A stretch of DNA of 64,000 nt from Pisaster brevispinus (taxonomy: Eukaryota > Echinodermata > Asteroidea > Forcipulatida > Asteriidae): contig JAMKCF010000008.1 in assembly GCA_023634235.1 (NCBI GenBank), positions 5,461,001-5,525,000 of the forward strand, read 5' to 3'. A program made the position numbers and the translations under genes. Below the pieces are notes generated by a model. It saw only the letters and a program-made list of their open reading frames with translations, ran no database searches and was not told where the DNA came from. This document shows, piece after piece, positions 36,560 to 47,900 of the stretch (positions are counted from its first letter, which is position 1; each line of letters opens with the position of its first letter).

Positions 36560-37021
36560 CCATTCCCTCGATTACGGCTATGATCTATGCTTCCTGAACG
36601 CGTAAATCCACAGTGTGTTCTCTTGACTATTCACTATACTCGGTCCTCCAAGTTGATCGTGTTTTATATCGCTGATGACAAGCTAAGAGATTGGTGCGCG
36701 ACCTGCGGGGTCCGCGAGCGGATCTCTATAACTGTGGCGCTTCTTACACAAGCCAGCATTCTGACAATGTATTTATTGCCTTGTCTATCAAATCAAATCG
36801 AAGATATACGATGCAGACGGCGTATTTCATCGGCCGCGGCAAAAGTCGAAACATCACTTTCCTATTACTGCGAAAGTAATTCAAGTCGAACATCAAAATT
36901 AAAGACGTCCACCGAGCATTATTTTGAACGAGTCGCTCGATTGCCGAATCTCGTCTTAACTCTCCCGATTCTTTTGACCGGTGACAAATCACGCGCGAGT
37001 TCCCTCGTTATACAATATTGA
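36560..37021 (+). promoter_or_regulatory. CpG-rich block with overlapping open frames
   Basis: The block is CpG-rich compared with its flanks and free of simple repeats. A 144-codon plus frame (36587-37021), a 62-codon plus frame and an 82-codon minus frame are open over the same DNA. No domain is visible in any of them. Three open phases at once argue for composition or a conserved non-coding element rather than an exon, but a small gene is not excluded. Confidence 0.2.
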
Positions 37022-38439
37022 TTTTTATTATAGAAGATGAAGACGAAGGAAAAAATATGTAAAAATTAAATGCAGAGATTTCTAGAAAGTTATAACTTCT
37101 AACTCTGAAAACTATGTAGCTTGCGTTCAGAACCAAATCTAATTTAATTGTGCAAAATGTCTAATCAGTATTTTCCCATCAGCAACAAAGCACGTATGAA
37201 GCTGTAGAGAAGACAGCAACCTGTGTTTGGAGTGCCGAAGCCTTGGTTCCTATAAGAGGACACCTACTAGTTTAATTTGACCTTTAACCCCTTCCATGTG
37301 CAGTCTCAAGTTCCAGCTGAGATGTTGAAGTGTTCGGGGTCGTAGGTCAACCGTCGATTTCCCTGTTACGTTCCCTAGGCCACACTGCGCCAGTGGAAAG
37401 CCTGTTGAAAACTGTGTTTACATTATTGGTGAAGGTTATCAAAGAGAAATTGTGATTTTTTAATTCATAAAGTCAAACAAATTTCGGGCAGTTGATTTAC
37501 GACCTCTGGTCTGAAATTAATCATGAATTTATAAGTAACTGTCACGTCAACTCGAAAGCAGCTAGCTACCGGTTGCAATTGATCTATGTAGTGGGCCTAT
37601 ATCATTTATTTCCCGTTCTGACAATTTGCAATTGTCAGAACGGACTTCTTTATTCTGAAGTTAAAATTGCTTGTTATAAGGTTTGTACCAGAATGGTGTC
37701 CCCGTATGACTGGTACAGTTTATTTATTTGTTTGTTTATTGTGTATGTGTTTTATTGCCATTTTGACAGTATTGTGTGTGAATTCAACTTAATTTAATGT
37801 AACTTCATGCAATTTAATTTCTCTTTAACTTTATATCCTTATTGCCATGCCATTATGAGTAGGGTTTTGTTTGCTATTGTACATGTATGGTGAAACAAAA
37901 TACATACAAATACAATTTGGTGATCTTTGGCCTGGCCGGGAATTATATTAACTCAAAACAAGACTCTAGTGTGCCTTTAAATCACGCTGGCTCTAAATTT
38001 AATAACAATTTCCAGGTTAACATTTTGAACCTATTTCTTAAACAACCCCAAATTCAATTAGATTCCACCGGTTCCTTCCAGAACCACATTTACTCAAAAG
38101 AGAGATTAACCCTCATGCAGTTACCGCAAATATTCTTACTTTATTATTTTTTTTCCCCACCATGCAAACATTCAAGTCTTACCGATTTCAATTAATGCAC
38201 TTCAACAATAATTTGTGTATAGGGGGCCTACATTACAATCTAGACAAATATATATGTGAAGTTGAGCCAAGCATTCGGGCAAACTTCCAGGCAAGCTTTC
38301 AAATTGCTCTGCGATTTTTACATTTTGCTTTTAATTCACTCCACAATTATTACTGTTTATATGTTGGCAAAACAAATAGGCTGTACGACAACATTTTCTT
38401 AATATCTTGAATTCCGTTATTGGCAAATGTTGATGTCCT
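37022..38439. other. gene-free stretch with a perfect hairpin
   Basis: No recognisable gene. Two frames of 101 and 102 codons (37492-37797 and 37887-38195) show no domain. The hairpin at 37613-37643 is listed separately. Confidence 0.5.
37613..37643. repeat. perfect 14-bp-stem, 3-base-loop hairpin
   Basis: CCGTTCTGACAATT (37613-37626) and AATTGTCAGAACGG (37630-37643) are exact reverse complements around TGC. No T-run follows and the context is eukaryotic, so it is not read as a terminator. It may be the centre of a decayed foldback element. Confidence 0.9.
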
Positions 38440-39060
38440 TTTTCCAAAGAATTTCATCTGAATGAAAGATGAAAAGCCGGTGAGTCACAACTCAGCGGAG
38501 TGGAAACCGTTCCTCGTGTACGTTCTTTTCTTATCAAATATGAACCATTCCTCATAAGTCACCTTACTTCTTACAAAAACGTGTAATTGAAAAAAAAAAT
38601 ACACTGTATAGCTTCAAAGCATTGGAAGGGTACATTCATTGGAGATGAGAGAATCCATGGAATTTCTCTCACCCATTCAAAGAAGGTCTACTTTACTCTG
38701 CTCATTCAAAAGGTTACGCAATAGTCAAAGGTAACGGTTCATTTTACAGAACAAACGATCTGTCTTTGGTCCCTAAGCGGCAAGCCCACCTGGATGTTAG
38801 TCTATTACGTGTGATGGATCTATGTGACTCCAGAGCTATGATGACAAATGAGTACAAATAAAACGACAGCTTTAATTTAGCTCGGCACGAAATCGAAATG
38901 TCTTAATGCATTTAGAAGATGAACGCTTGACAATGCAATTGAAAGGTGAACAAAAAGACAGAACCTCAAAATGGTGGCTGAATTCGGTTTCAATTCAACG
39001 CATTATAACTACTTGACGGAACAGAGAGAAAAGGAAATGCCTTAACGCAAAACAATGCTA
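38440..39060. promoter_or_regulatory. candidate non-coding block upstream of the candidate exon
   Basis: About 600 bases with few simple repeats and no frame over 60 codons. It carries GTCAAAGGTAACGG, TTCAAAG and TTCAAAAGG strings, TTTAATTTAGC and AATGCATTT. It lies 200 bases 5' of the candidate exon at 39261 and could be promoter-proximal if that exon is real. Inference only. Confidence 0.18.
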
Positions 39061-39260
39061 AAGGAGTCTTCACTCTGCAAGGAGCACGATGGTAGAGGTG
39101 TGGTTAAAATGAGCTAGACGAGGAAGACCAGACATAGAAAATACCTCCAAAAGACATCACAGATGAATTATACGTCCACACTGTCGGAATACTGAGCAGG
39201 CCTGCTGAGTTTTCTCATCGGGCAAAGTTCACATTTTAAAGGATACTTCTTATAAAACGC

Positions 39261-39470
39261 ATGTTTCGCCCTTATGGACACCATGGCACGAGACTATCGT
39301 ATATAGAACGGTACATCAAGGACAAGCCCAAGAAAATGACACGGACAGATCAATATGCAACAACATCTGGAGACCCTTGGATTGGAAACCTGGATGAGTG
39401 TGGTCAATACCGCGGCAAGGACGCCGAACCAGCAACCTCGATCCCTGATCTAGATTTGAAGAAGATACAG
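39261..39470 (+). CDS. candidate coding exon, unrecognised protein, with splice donor
   Basis: Seventy codons run from ATG (39261) to CAG, immediately followed by GTATGG, a good donor (phase 0). Without splicing, the frame continues only 12 more codons (hydrophobic) before a stop. The product has a basic N-terminal part (ERYIKDKPKKMTRTDQY), then GDPWIGNLDECGQYRG and an acidic end (IPDLDLKKIQ). It has none of the low-complexity look of other frames here. The first ATG has a weak context and lies just 3' of a TATAAAA-like string (39251-39257). The second Met (codon 26, AAGAAAATGA) has a better context. Alternatively this is an internal exon using AG at 39240-39241. I do not recognise the family. 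No downstream exon was identified. Confidence 0.35.
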
Positions 39471-40539
39471 GTATGGACTAATCTTGTCATCGTGTACCTA
39501 ATTGTATGAACAATGGTATTATAATTTAATTAATATGCGCGTTGGCGCAGGGTGGTGCTCTGTCGTAATTGCCGAAAGGGGTATACAAGCAATATGGTCC
39601 TCACTAATTGGCACAGCGGGAGAAGTCTTGTTCCCTATCGTAACTTAAAACGCAACGGAACAATAGTGGATGTATTAATTGCTGTGAAGCAAGAAATCTG
39701 TTACTTGTGTGTGAACGGTTGCTATATTATATACGTAGTAAACGGTAGTTGACTGCAATGTAAGCAATGTAAGGGCAAAGTAAGAGCACCGGGATAGTCT
39801 GTTACACCACAGTCTGGCTCCCAGTATACCTCGATAGTATAAGCGTCAGTAATGTACGGCCATTCCAGTCAGCACTCCCTGCTGTGGCCGCATAGTGAGT
39901 GATATTCGTGTAAGGTGCCCTATGTCTGACCCTGAGTTTGTCAACCCAGCAAAGGCTAGGACATCAAGCTTCAACGAAAACCGATCTATTATTAGTACCA
40001 ACCTCGGGGGAGAGCACTCCCCAAAAAAACTGTCCAAGTAAATGAACAATCTGCGTCTCATTTTAACTGGTAGCATTTTCATAAAACATGAACGAAAAAA
40101 AGGGTGAAGAGTAACTTGTGTATAGAATCAAACTTTGATAAATGAGACGGGATCCCCCGGGTAATCTGCCAGCCTGCCTGATCGATCATACATGACCTTA
40201 TACGCTACGTCATTCTGAGATGGGGCCTCCTAGCTCCCGGGGTGGCAACTTCTATCTCTCATCACCTTCTCGAGTTGATACCTAAATCGTGTGCCGTGCG
40301 CACAGCCATGACCGCCGTTGCACGCAATTGGGTTTTTTCGGAACGAAAAATTAGCTAATTCTTCAGGGTCCGTAGTTCTAATCGGTCGTGTTTTAGTTTT
40401 TTTTTTTTTTTTTAACCGACCTTGGATCTTTGCATTTCCATCGGTTTGAAGCATGGGTCCGTCGTTAAAGTTGGTTGAATATTTGTCAGGCATTAGTTTT
40501 AGGAGAGAGAGAAAGAGAGAGAGAGTGAGAGCGCGAGGG
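39471..40539. other. sequence after the candidate exon; no further exon found
   Basis: GCGTTGGCGCAGGGTGG near 39540 resembles a pol III A box, but no matching B box follows at tRNA spacing. A 17-base T run lies at 40397-40413 and an AG microsatellite at 40503-40532. No exon with convincing splice sites was found. Confidence 0.45.
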
Positions 40540-40860
40540 GGGAAGTAACCGACTAATCGGTTACATACAAATCGATATAATTCACTAACAAATTAATGGG
40601 ACGTCCAAATAACTTGCAAATACCGACTAACCGGTTATACGGCTAGTCCAAATAACTTACAAATACCGACTAACCGTTTATGCGATTAGTCCAAATAACT
40701 TACCGACTTACCAGTTATATGGTTGGTCCAAGTAGCATTGAAAAAATAATAATAATACTATTAAAATACCGACTAACCACATACGATAACTCTCAAATAC
40801 ATGAATGTGACTCATGTGGTCCAAGTAAACTTCCAAACCCCGACTTCCTGTGGATCAACA
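40540..40860. repeat. diverged tandem array, about 5-6 units of roughly 40-70 bp
   Basis: Units share ACCGACTAACCGGTTAT-like and AGTCCAAATAACTT-like blocks. The ACCGACT landmark recurs near 40548, 40622, 40665, 40703, 40770 and, degenerate, 40839. Variants include TAACCGACTAATCGGTTA (arms TAACCGA/TCGGTTA) and AACCGGTT at 40629-40636. Spacing varies because of inserted AT-rich sequence. Several units therefore carry palindromic AACCGGTT-like sites. Confidence 0.75.
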
Positions 40861-42719
40861 CATTAAATGCATCACCATCTGACCAAACGCAATATATTAT
40901 AATATATTCATATATTATAATATATTCATGTGCGAGTCCGTGGTCGGTCGTATAACAGTGAAGCCCTGACCCAAAAGAGAAACAAAACAAACACACCTTG
41001 GTCGCTATTCGGTAAACTCTACGAAAACTATTCTTGTTTCAAGTCCATAATCGTCTCATGGGCAGAACGCTCCGTGAAACTCGATGAATGTGTTCATAAT
41101 GACAGCCCCAAACAAAACAAATGACTCTTATTTTTGTCTTTTTATTGTATTTTTTTAGAATTTACTTGAGTGAAGGTAAACCCCTATCAGCGCCCAGCAC
41201 TGCTTTCCATAGAGGCCCTCAGTACAAACACTGTATTAATAACGACATGGAGCAGACCTTTGTACTGAGAGAGTTGCGACAACTGACGATTACATGCCAT
41301 TTCGGTCCAAATAAAAGCATGTGCGCACACAGGGTGCTAGACTAGTCTGCACATTGGGTTGTGCTGCATTTGGACCGCAAATGGAGTGCAGCAACCACGT
41401 GACCGAAGAAAACCCGGTTCCTCCATGTCACAACTCCTTCAATACACAGCTCTGGTGTGGAGGTGTCTCCCGGTGGCGTAGGGGGAGGGGGAGGGGGCAA
41501 ATGCATATTGGGAGGGGCTTTGTATGCTTTGTGTACAAAGACAACCACAAGAAATTGCAAGACATGTTTTGGTTATATTAGTCGATGTAATGAATCATGA
41601 ATTTCCTAAACAGTCTTAATTAATTTACAGCTGCGCGAAAGATGATTGAATTGGGAAACCTACATTGCTGGTAAATGTTAGATGATTCTTCGTCTGGGTA
41701 CGAGGATACAAAGGGTATCAGGGATGGGGGAGGGGGTATCAGCCCACATGCCCCCACCCTCCTTCCCTATACACACCATGGTGTCTGAACAACAATTATT
41801 CTAGCTACCACTTCACCCTCCCACTCTTCCTGACTTTGCCCCAGTGATGCTCTTCCTAATCAATGCACTCGGCGCATTGAATCTTGAATCTTGTTCAAAA
41901 TTAATAGCCCACTAAAATATTCATAGCGCTGATTAAATGCGCACACACCCATTACGAATTCATCAGCTCAGGAAAAAAAAATTGTGTCGCTAAGTGCTTT
42001 AGGTCAACCAGACAATCTGGTTTTAATGATACGAGGTTGTGCGTATAGATTTTGTAGAAGTTTTTTCTCATTTTGTTGATATTTGTAGTTTAAATACAAA
42101 TATGTCTTAGGGCCTATGTGTCATTTGGATACGATGACACAGTCATGGTCGGTACATGAAATAGCCACCAGGTTAAGTCAGAAACTTAACAAGAACGCGG
42201 TTTATGAATGAGTTGTTACATTTCGTGTCTGTAGCAAATAGGTTAATGATTGCGTGCTGCAAATAATAGGGTACCCTTCTTCGGAACTGTACTGGTACTA
42301 TTTTACTGTCTGGACTTGAAGCTAATTTTATATTCCTGTCTTCGTTAACAGACAAAACACTGGATGGGTTGTTATAAATACAAATGAATAAATCATTTAC
42401 AAATCTGTAAGATTATTGTTGATAAAGTTAATACACCCATACTCCAATTATAGATAGTTATGTGTGACATTCTGTCAAAGTTGAGGATATAGTATTTGAC
42501 GATCCCCAAAAACTGCTGCTTATTTCGATGTAGCAATAATCAAAATAAGACTGATGTTGGATTTTTTGGAATTTTATACAGAGGCTTGTGTGGTGTGTTT
42601 ATTGAAAAGCAAAGGGTGCATATATTGGTTTACTCGACCTATTCATGCAAACTAGAACCCGCTGTCCAGAAACAATCTGTGATTTTCATGAGTAAATATG
42701 CAATCATGCAATAGCCGTC
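40861..42719. other. gene-free stretch
   Basis: No recognisable gene. A duplicated ATATTATAATATATTCAT-like pair occurs at about 40891-40927. A GGGGGAGGGGG patch lies near 41482. The repeat-free sequence at about 41840-41970 contains TTAAT and ATTACGAATTC strings and could be a small conserved block. Confidence 0.5.
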
Positions 42720-43140
42720 TAGTCAAGGGCAAAGGCGCGAAAAACTGATGGAGTTCTTTTGCACCGAGCAGCGCGCCAAAAAAGTCCCGTGGGTTCCGCT
42801 CCCGGTGAATCACACGGAACGCAAGAAGAAACGGAACGTGCCGCGAAATGAACGTTGATGTAAAGATGCAACGATGCCTCCAAAATTACCACTACTCGAG
42901 GGAGCGACTTTGAAATCGGCTGATTGACAGAGCTATTAATCTTTTACGGCACCTATTAAATGCTGTACACGTTAGCGCCCAGCAATAATTCGAGGCCTTT
43001 TCGCACCGTGTGCTCCAAGCTATCGTCGGTTGGCTTGAGCCAGACCCTTGGCTCATCGCCGTGTACTTTCTGCTCCATGATGTAACCCTCACCGTGCCTT
43101 GTTGTAAACCCAAAGCGAAACCTCACTTCTCCGTCCTAGA
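42720..43140. promoter_or_regulatory. candidate regulatory block with exact PBX-PREP/MEIS site
   Basis: TGATTGACAG at 42921-42930 is an exact match to the known PBX-PREP/MEIS composite consensus. It is followed by CTATTAATC. The surrounding 400 bases are CpG-richer, repeat-free and without notable frames. GTTCCG and CGGAAC form an inverted pair near 42788-42815. Regulatory role is inference. Confidence 0.35.
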
Positions 43141-43264
43141 AACCCCTTCTCCGGTTTCTCAATGTTCTCCGCGGCAGTAGATACATAGCAAGGACAAGTT
43201 CTTGCTAGAACTAAATGCTCACTCAGCGAAAGTATGTGTTTCTGCAATCAGGAACCAAACAGAA

Positions 43265-43710
43265 TTCCTTCTATGGTAGTATATCGTAACCACCCCTATA
43301 CGTCATATCGCGACCCCTTATTCTAGTGTTTACATCCTTGTCCTATATTGCAATATTGCCCCTTAAAGTAGTCCCTCTGTTCTATAACATGTCCCATCTC
43401 CAATAGCGTTACCAATGTTGCCACTCTTGCCCAAATTATATACCCCGTCTCAAACTCTAACCTCCTAAGTCCCATACCTATATTCAACTGTTGTAACAAT
43501 TTGTGACACTGACCTATATCGTAACCCTTTACGTTCCTTACAATAACCCGTCCTATAAACGTGACCCATCAGGCAAACAAATTAACTTGTAACTGTCTGG
43601 TGTGATACTGAATCCAATGGTACCCTATTGTGACTGACCAACTGTAACTACACCGGTACATTATTGTAGCCCGTAGTGGCCCATGTTATAAACCCCTTTA
43701 TACTGTATTG
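43265..43710. repeat. very old, diverged tandem array (TATATTGTAACCC-like, about 20 bp)
   Basis: Variants of TATATYGTAACCCCT recur every 17-25 bases for about 440 bases: ATATCGTAACC, TATTGCAATATTGCCCC, CTATATCGTAACCC, TTACAATAACCCG, CCTATAAACGTGACCC, TTATTGTAGCCCG, ATGTTATAAACCCC and TACTGTATTGTAATG. No two adjacent units are identical, so the array is ancient. The period is irregular. No open frame. Confidence 0.6.
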
Positions 43711-44229
43711 TAATGCGTTTTGACCACCGATGCTGGCTTTTGATCAATCGTTGTATGAAACATTGCAGTCAAACTCTCAAGTTCCTTATGCTTCATGTTT
43801 TTGGAACAAATTCCCAGATGTTTCTATTTTTGTTCATCTCTAAGAAGAAGAAGAAGAAGAAGAAAAAAAAAACTTGTTACAAAATACTAATAAAATAAAA
43901 CAACCAATATGGTCCGTTAGCTCATCTTCAACACCAGCAATGGGGTCCCAAATATCTAATGCCAGTTCGCGATCCTATGTAATTTCACGTGACATATTTT
44001 TACACATAGGTTTATGTACTTGCCTTTTGATCCTTGACATAAAAAAACAAGACAAATTCTGAACGGGTTGCCAGTAGCACTCTGTATGCCTTTAAGATTT
44101 GATAAAAAATATAGATATCAGGAACCAATATTGATGGTGTTGTTTTTATCACCAAATGCATGCCCGTAACGTTTGCTTGTCAATTTTCCTCTGTAATTGC
44201 ACAATGTTGTAAGCAGAGCACATTAAGTG
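43711..44229. other. gene-free stretch
   Basis: A GAA/A-rich repeat at about 43843-43872 and otherwise unremarkable AT-rich DNA. No gene. Confidence 0.5.
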
Positions 44230-44960
44230 TAAGGAATCTGTACAATGCGCATCACGCTCTCCCCCAAATCCTTTGTCCGGGGCCTCTTTTCTTTAATTAG
44301 CCCATCCTACACATTTTCAAATTAAGATCATTGCCGTGTTTGTGATAGACAGCCTAGACGGTGCATGCCTGGAAGTGAAGGTATTATTTGTGGTTTGACA
44401 AAAGCGGCTGAGCTTAAGCGCGCATTCGACAGCGATCCACCCGGAAATCCGAGCAAAACTACGGCGACTGGAGTAGAGAGTCCCCCGACATGGACATCAG
44501 CGATGATTGATACCCGCGGTAGGAGATAATAAGACGATTTTCCTCCCTGTAGCCGAAGCCCTTTACGTCGCTCAGCCTGCCTTATCCTGCAGCAAGGATA
44601 CTGACGGGGACCTTCTCCTGTAGCTCATTGTACCAGCTTAGATCACGTTGCTTGGAGGGAGTGAGTACGGTAGCTTTAATTTGCCTCTGCCGCGGACCAC
44701 GGTCTCCTGCGATGTCAACAAATTTAATCGTCGCTCATAAGGGACTTCATCAAATGCACGTCAGTTAGACCCCAGGCCGCATGGGCTACAACTTGAGTAG
44801 AAGAACAAGAACAAGACGAAGGAGGCAGAAGAAGAAGAAGAAAAAAAATCGGTGTAGCGATATGAGAAGCAGCCGACGAGAAAGCTGTCATGTTGGTGCT
44901 GTAAAACGTGATTCATTTGCAAAGCAAATATTTGACCCCGTGATGATTTATGCAAGCTAA
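44230..44960. promoter_or_regulatory. candidate regulatory block with Hox-PBX-like sites
   Basis: A long CpG-richer block with few repeats, apart from a GAA tract near 44828-44850. TGATTGAT at 44505-44512 fits the anterior Hox-PBX pattern TGATNNAT. ATGATTTATG at 44943-44952 fits the posterior Hox-PBX pattern. CCCGGAAATCC (ETS-like), AGATAA and CTTATC (GATA-like) also occur. Motif matches alone are weak evidence; the call is inference. Confidence 0.28.
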
Positions 44961-47900
44961 TGAATTAAAACAATTTCCCCCCTCGATTAGGGCGTCCTCT
45001 ATAACTGAATTAGGGCGTGCCACTATTAAGTAGTGATGTGGAAATCAATCAAGGCGGGTTTGGGTTGACATGTTTTGTGTCCAAGATCTGGCTTGAGGAA
45101 AATCTTATAACGTAATATTTAATACACATTGACAATGTTGGGGTTTTTTTCAGGGGGAACCTCTGCTCTCAACATAATGACCTGTAGATCGTTTCAGTAA
45201 GACATTGTGCGATATCTTTTAATTAAAAATGTGTCTGATCGGAAATCAATGCTCGCCATCTGTTTCGTAATTTGTTTTATTCTAGGAGCAGATGTTTAAA
45301 TTCCCAATCGAAGCGCCCTCATTCGGTATACACGGGTTGTTGCACAACACTAAAGCATTCTTTATACTTTGAATTTGACATTTTAAACACCGTAATATTT
45401 TAAAAACTTCCTTTATGTTAACAAGAGTTGCCTCATCAAAAAAAGAAGAAAACAAAATGGCGTCTGACATTGATATTGGAAAACAAACCTCACCTTCCTT
45501 TTGTTAAAATCAACAATGATCAATTGTGTTGGAATGCATATCTCCCACAAATGCTCTTCGTTTGTTTTACCCATTATAAACGGCCTTGGTGATGTATAAA
45601 TCAAATCAAGCCTGCATTACAAATTATCCCAACAAATTAGCGGTGTCAGAATTGTAGAGGGACTCACAGATGCCATATACTTTGTTTTAGAGAATCAACC
45701 TGCCACAAGAACTGAAGAACGTACACGGGAAGCCGTCCATGGAACGGTTTAGCATAAACGGTTACAAACTGCAGAAGCACAAGACCTTGTAAACCTTTAC
45801 AGGGCGTTACATTGAATGGGTCTCATAATTCACAAACTTAAAAAAACCCTCTCTGGGAATATATATTAATAAACGCCTTGAGACGCCCGTACATATAAAG
45901 CGCTACACATAAACTAGTTATTTTATTCTTAAGATATCAGTCATAGAATGCGGGGGTTTGAATACCACCCGAGCAGTACATGCCTGTAGACTTTTTCCCA
46001 CAGGTCTCAGGATAGCACTGAGCATACAGTGATTATCGTACATTGGTGTGAGGGCAACAAAATACCCAAGTATTAGAAACATTATTCTCAGAACCTATTT
46101 AACTTTCGATAAAAAGTAAGAGCTCATATTATAATACTGTACTAGAGAATCTTTTTACCTGTATAGTCCTACTCCGAACGAAATGGTGTACATTGCATTT
46201 CAGTTCGTTTAGTAAAGTTCACAGTTTGAGTACCATACACATTACGAGGATTCCCTGCGTGTGTACGTCCCAGGGTTTGGGAGTTTCCAAAAACTCACCA
46301 GAACCCGATTCAGAATTTCAATCGAACGGATTAATATAAATGCGTTTTGGATTCAGACGACGGTTTCAAATACACCGTGATTTCCTTTGGCTTGTTACTC
46401 GCATCGGGAACAACCACGACACAGATTTGGGGGTAAGGGCCATTCAGAATAACCAGTGTTTAAACTTTTCTATCGTTTTTTTCTTCTTCTTTTTTTCTTT
46501 CTCGAAATTGTGGGTTGGTGGGTCGAAAGAAGCAAACTTAATTAATCCGAATGGCGGCCTTAGCTTGGCTGACATAACCCTTGCACACGACACACGAAAT
46601 GCGAATGAAAACAATGTTGTACAGCATTGTTTAAAGTGAAAGATACAGCCGAGGCAAACGTTCACGAGCACCGCACTGACTTCAATGCTCGTTTCTTTTG
46701 GATGCAAAATAAGTATTTAATTTTTTTCCCTTCTGTTTTTTGTGTGTAATTTTTTGACAAATTTCCCCCGTTTTTGTTGTTGTTATTGTTTTTTTTTTAG
46801 TAGCATGACCAAGATCATGTGATATAATAAAGCTCATCAAGGGAAATGCAGTGCTAGAACCACTAGGCCTGTCATTTGTAGAATTGTTTCCTCTCTCATG
46901 GCATTGTTGTGGTGTACACTATGAATAATTCATGAGTAGTGACATGGGTCACGGGGCATGTGCAGCCAATCACATTGAATGTTCAAAACAAATGTTGTTG
47001 TTTTTACAGAGGGGCGCCTAGACGTGGATGGGTTGGCCCTTCCTCTCTTAGTCTTAGGCAAAAGTCGGAAAATAGTTACCAATACACGGACATTTTTAAA
47101 CACGGCTGTTTAAACTTCTAAATGCCGACCTGCCGTACGCTTACCCTAAGCATATTTTTTAATTCTGTCTGGAAAAAGTATATTGAATTGTGTGCATTTT
47201 CTCTAAGTAACTTCCAATTGTTAAAGTGTTACCCTTTTTTTCTTTAGAAAAGCCACTTTTTTAGAAATCCACCGTGTCTGACAATGGTTTCCTCATCGAG
47301 CTAACTGTATACTGAATTAATTTGAATTGAATTGAATTAACTGAGTAGAAATTAATTCATTGAGATGGATTTGGACCGTCTACTGATTATGACATGACAC
47401 CAGCGCTGTCCACCAAACTTATAAATCCTTTCGGAAACATGGCGAGCGTCAGCCGACGAGCAAACCAATGACTGTGTAGGAAACGGCGTGCTCTGCGCTG
47501 CGTTTACCCTGAAGGCACGGACGCAGTGCAGAGTAATACCGTAACTTTCCTCACATTTAAAACTGGCACACGTAAATCGCATGTAGTGAGAAAATTGTCA
47601 TGGCCGAGCTTCTGCTGTACAGGAGCAGCACGGACCCCGTATTCATAGGGTAGCATGTTATAGGGGAAACTGTAAAATGTTCACGTAACTATGGTTACGT
47701 GTTGATGAATAGATTTGATTACTAACTGGTACTCTGTCACAATCATTTTTGAAGTCAAGGTTCTACACACTCCACACGGGAGTTTCGGTTTGTTTTGAAT
47801 AAGGGTTGACTTTCTAAAGTTACGGATTCAATATTGTCCCCCCTTCTTCACTTATGTTTAGCACGAACCTCTTGAAAAACTGCACCGTGTTGTCTCTTAC

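Noticed and set aside
37613..37643. Hairpin as a bacterial-type terminator or a pre-miRNA
   Set aside because: No T-run follows, the window is eukaryotic in character, and a 14-bp stem is too short for a microRNA precursor.
39537..39600. TTGGCGCAGGGTGG as a pol III A box of a tRNA gene
   Set aside because: No B box at tRNA distance and no acceptor pairing.
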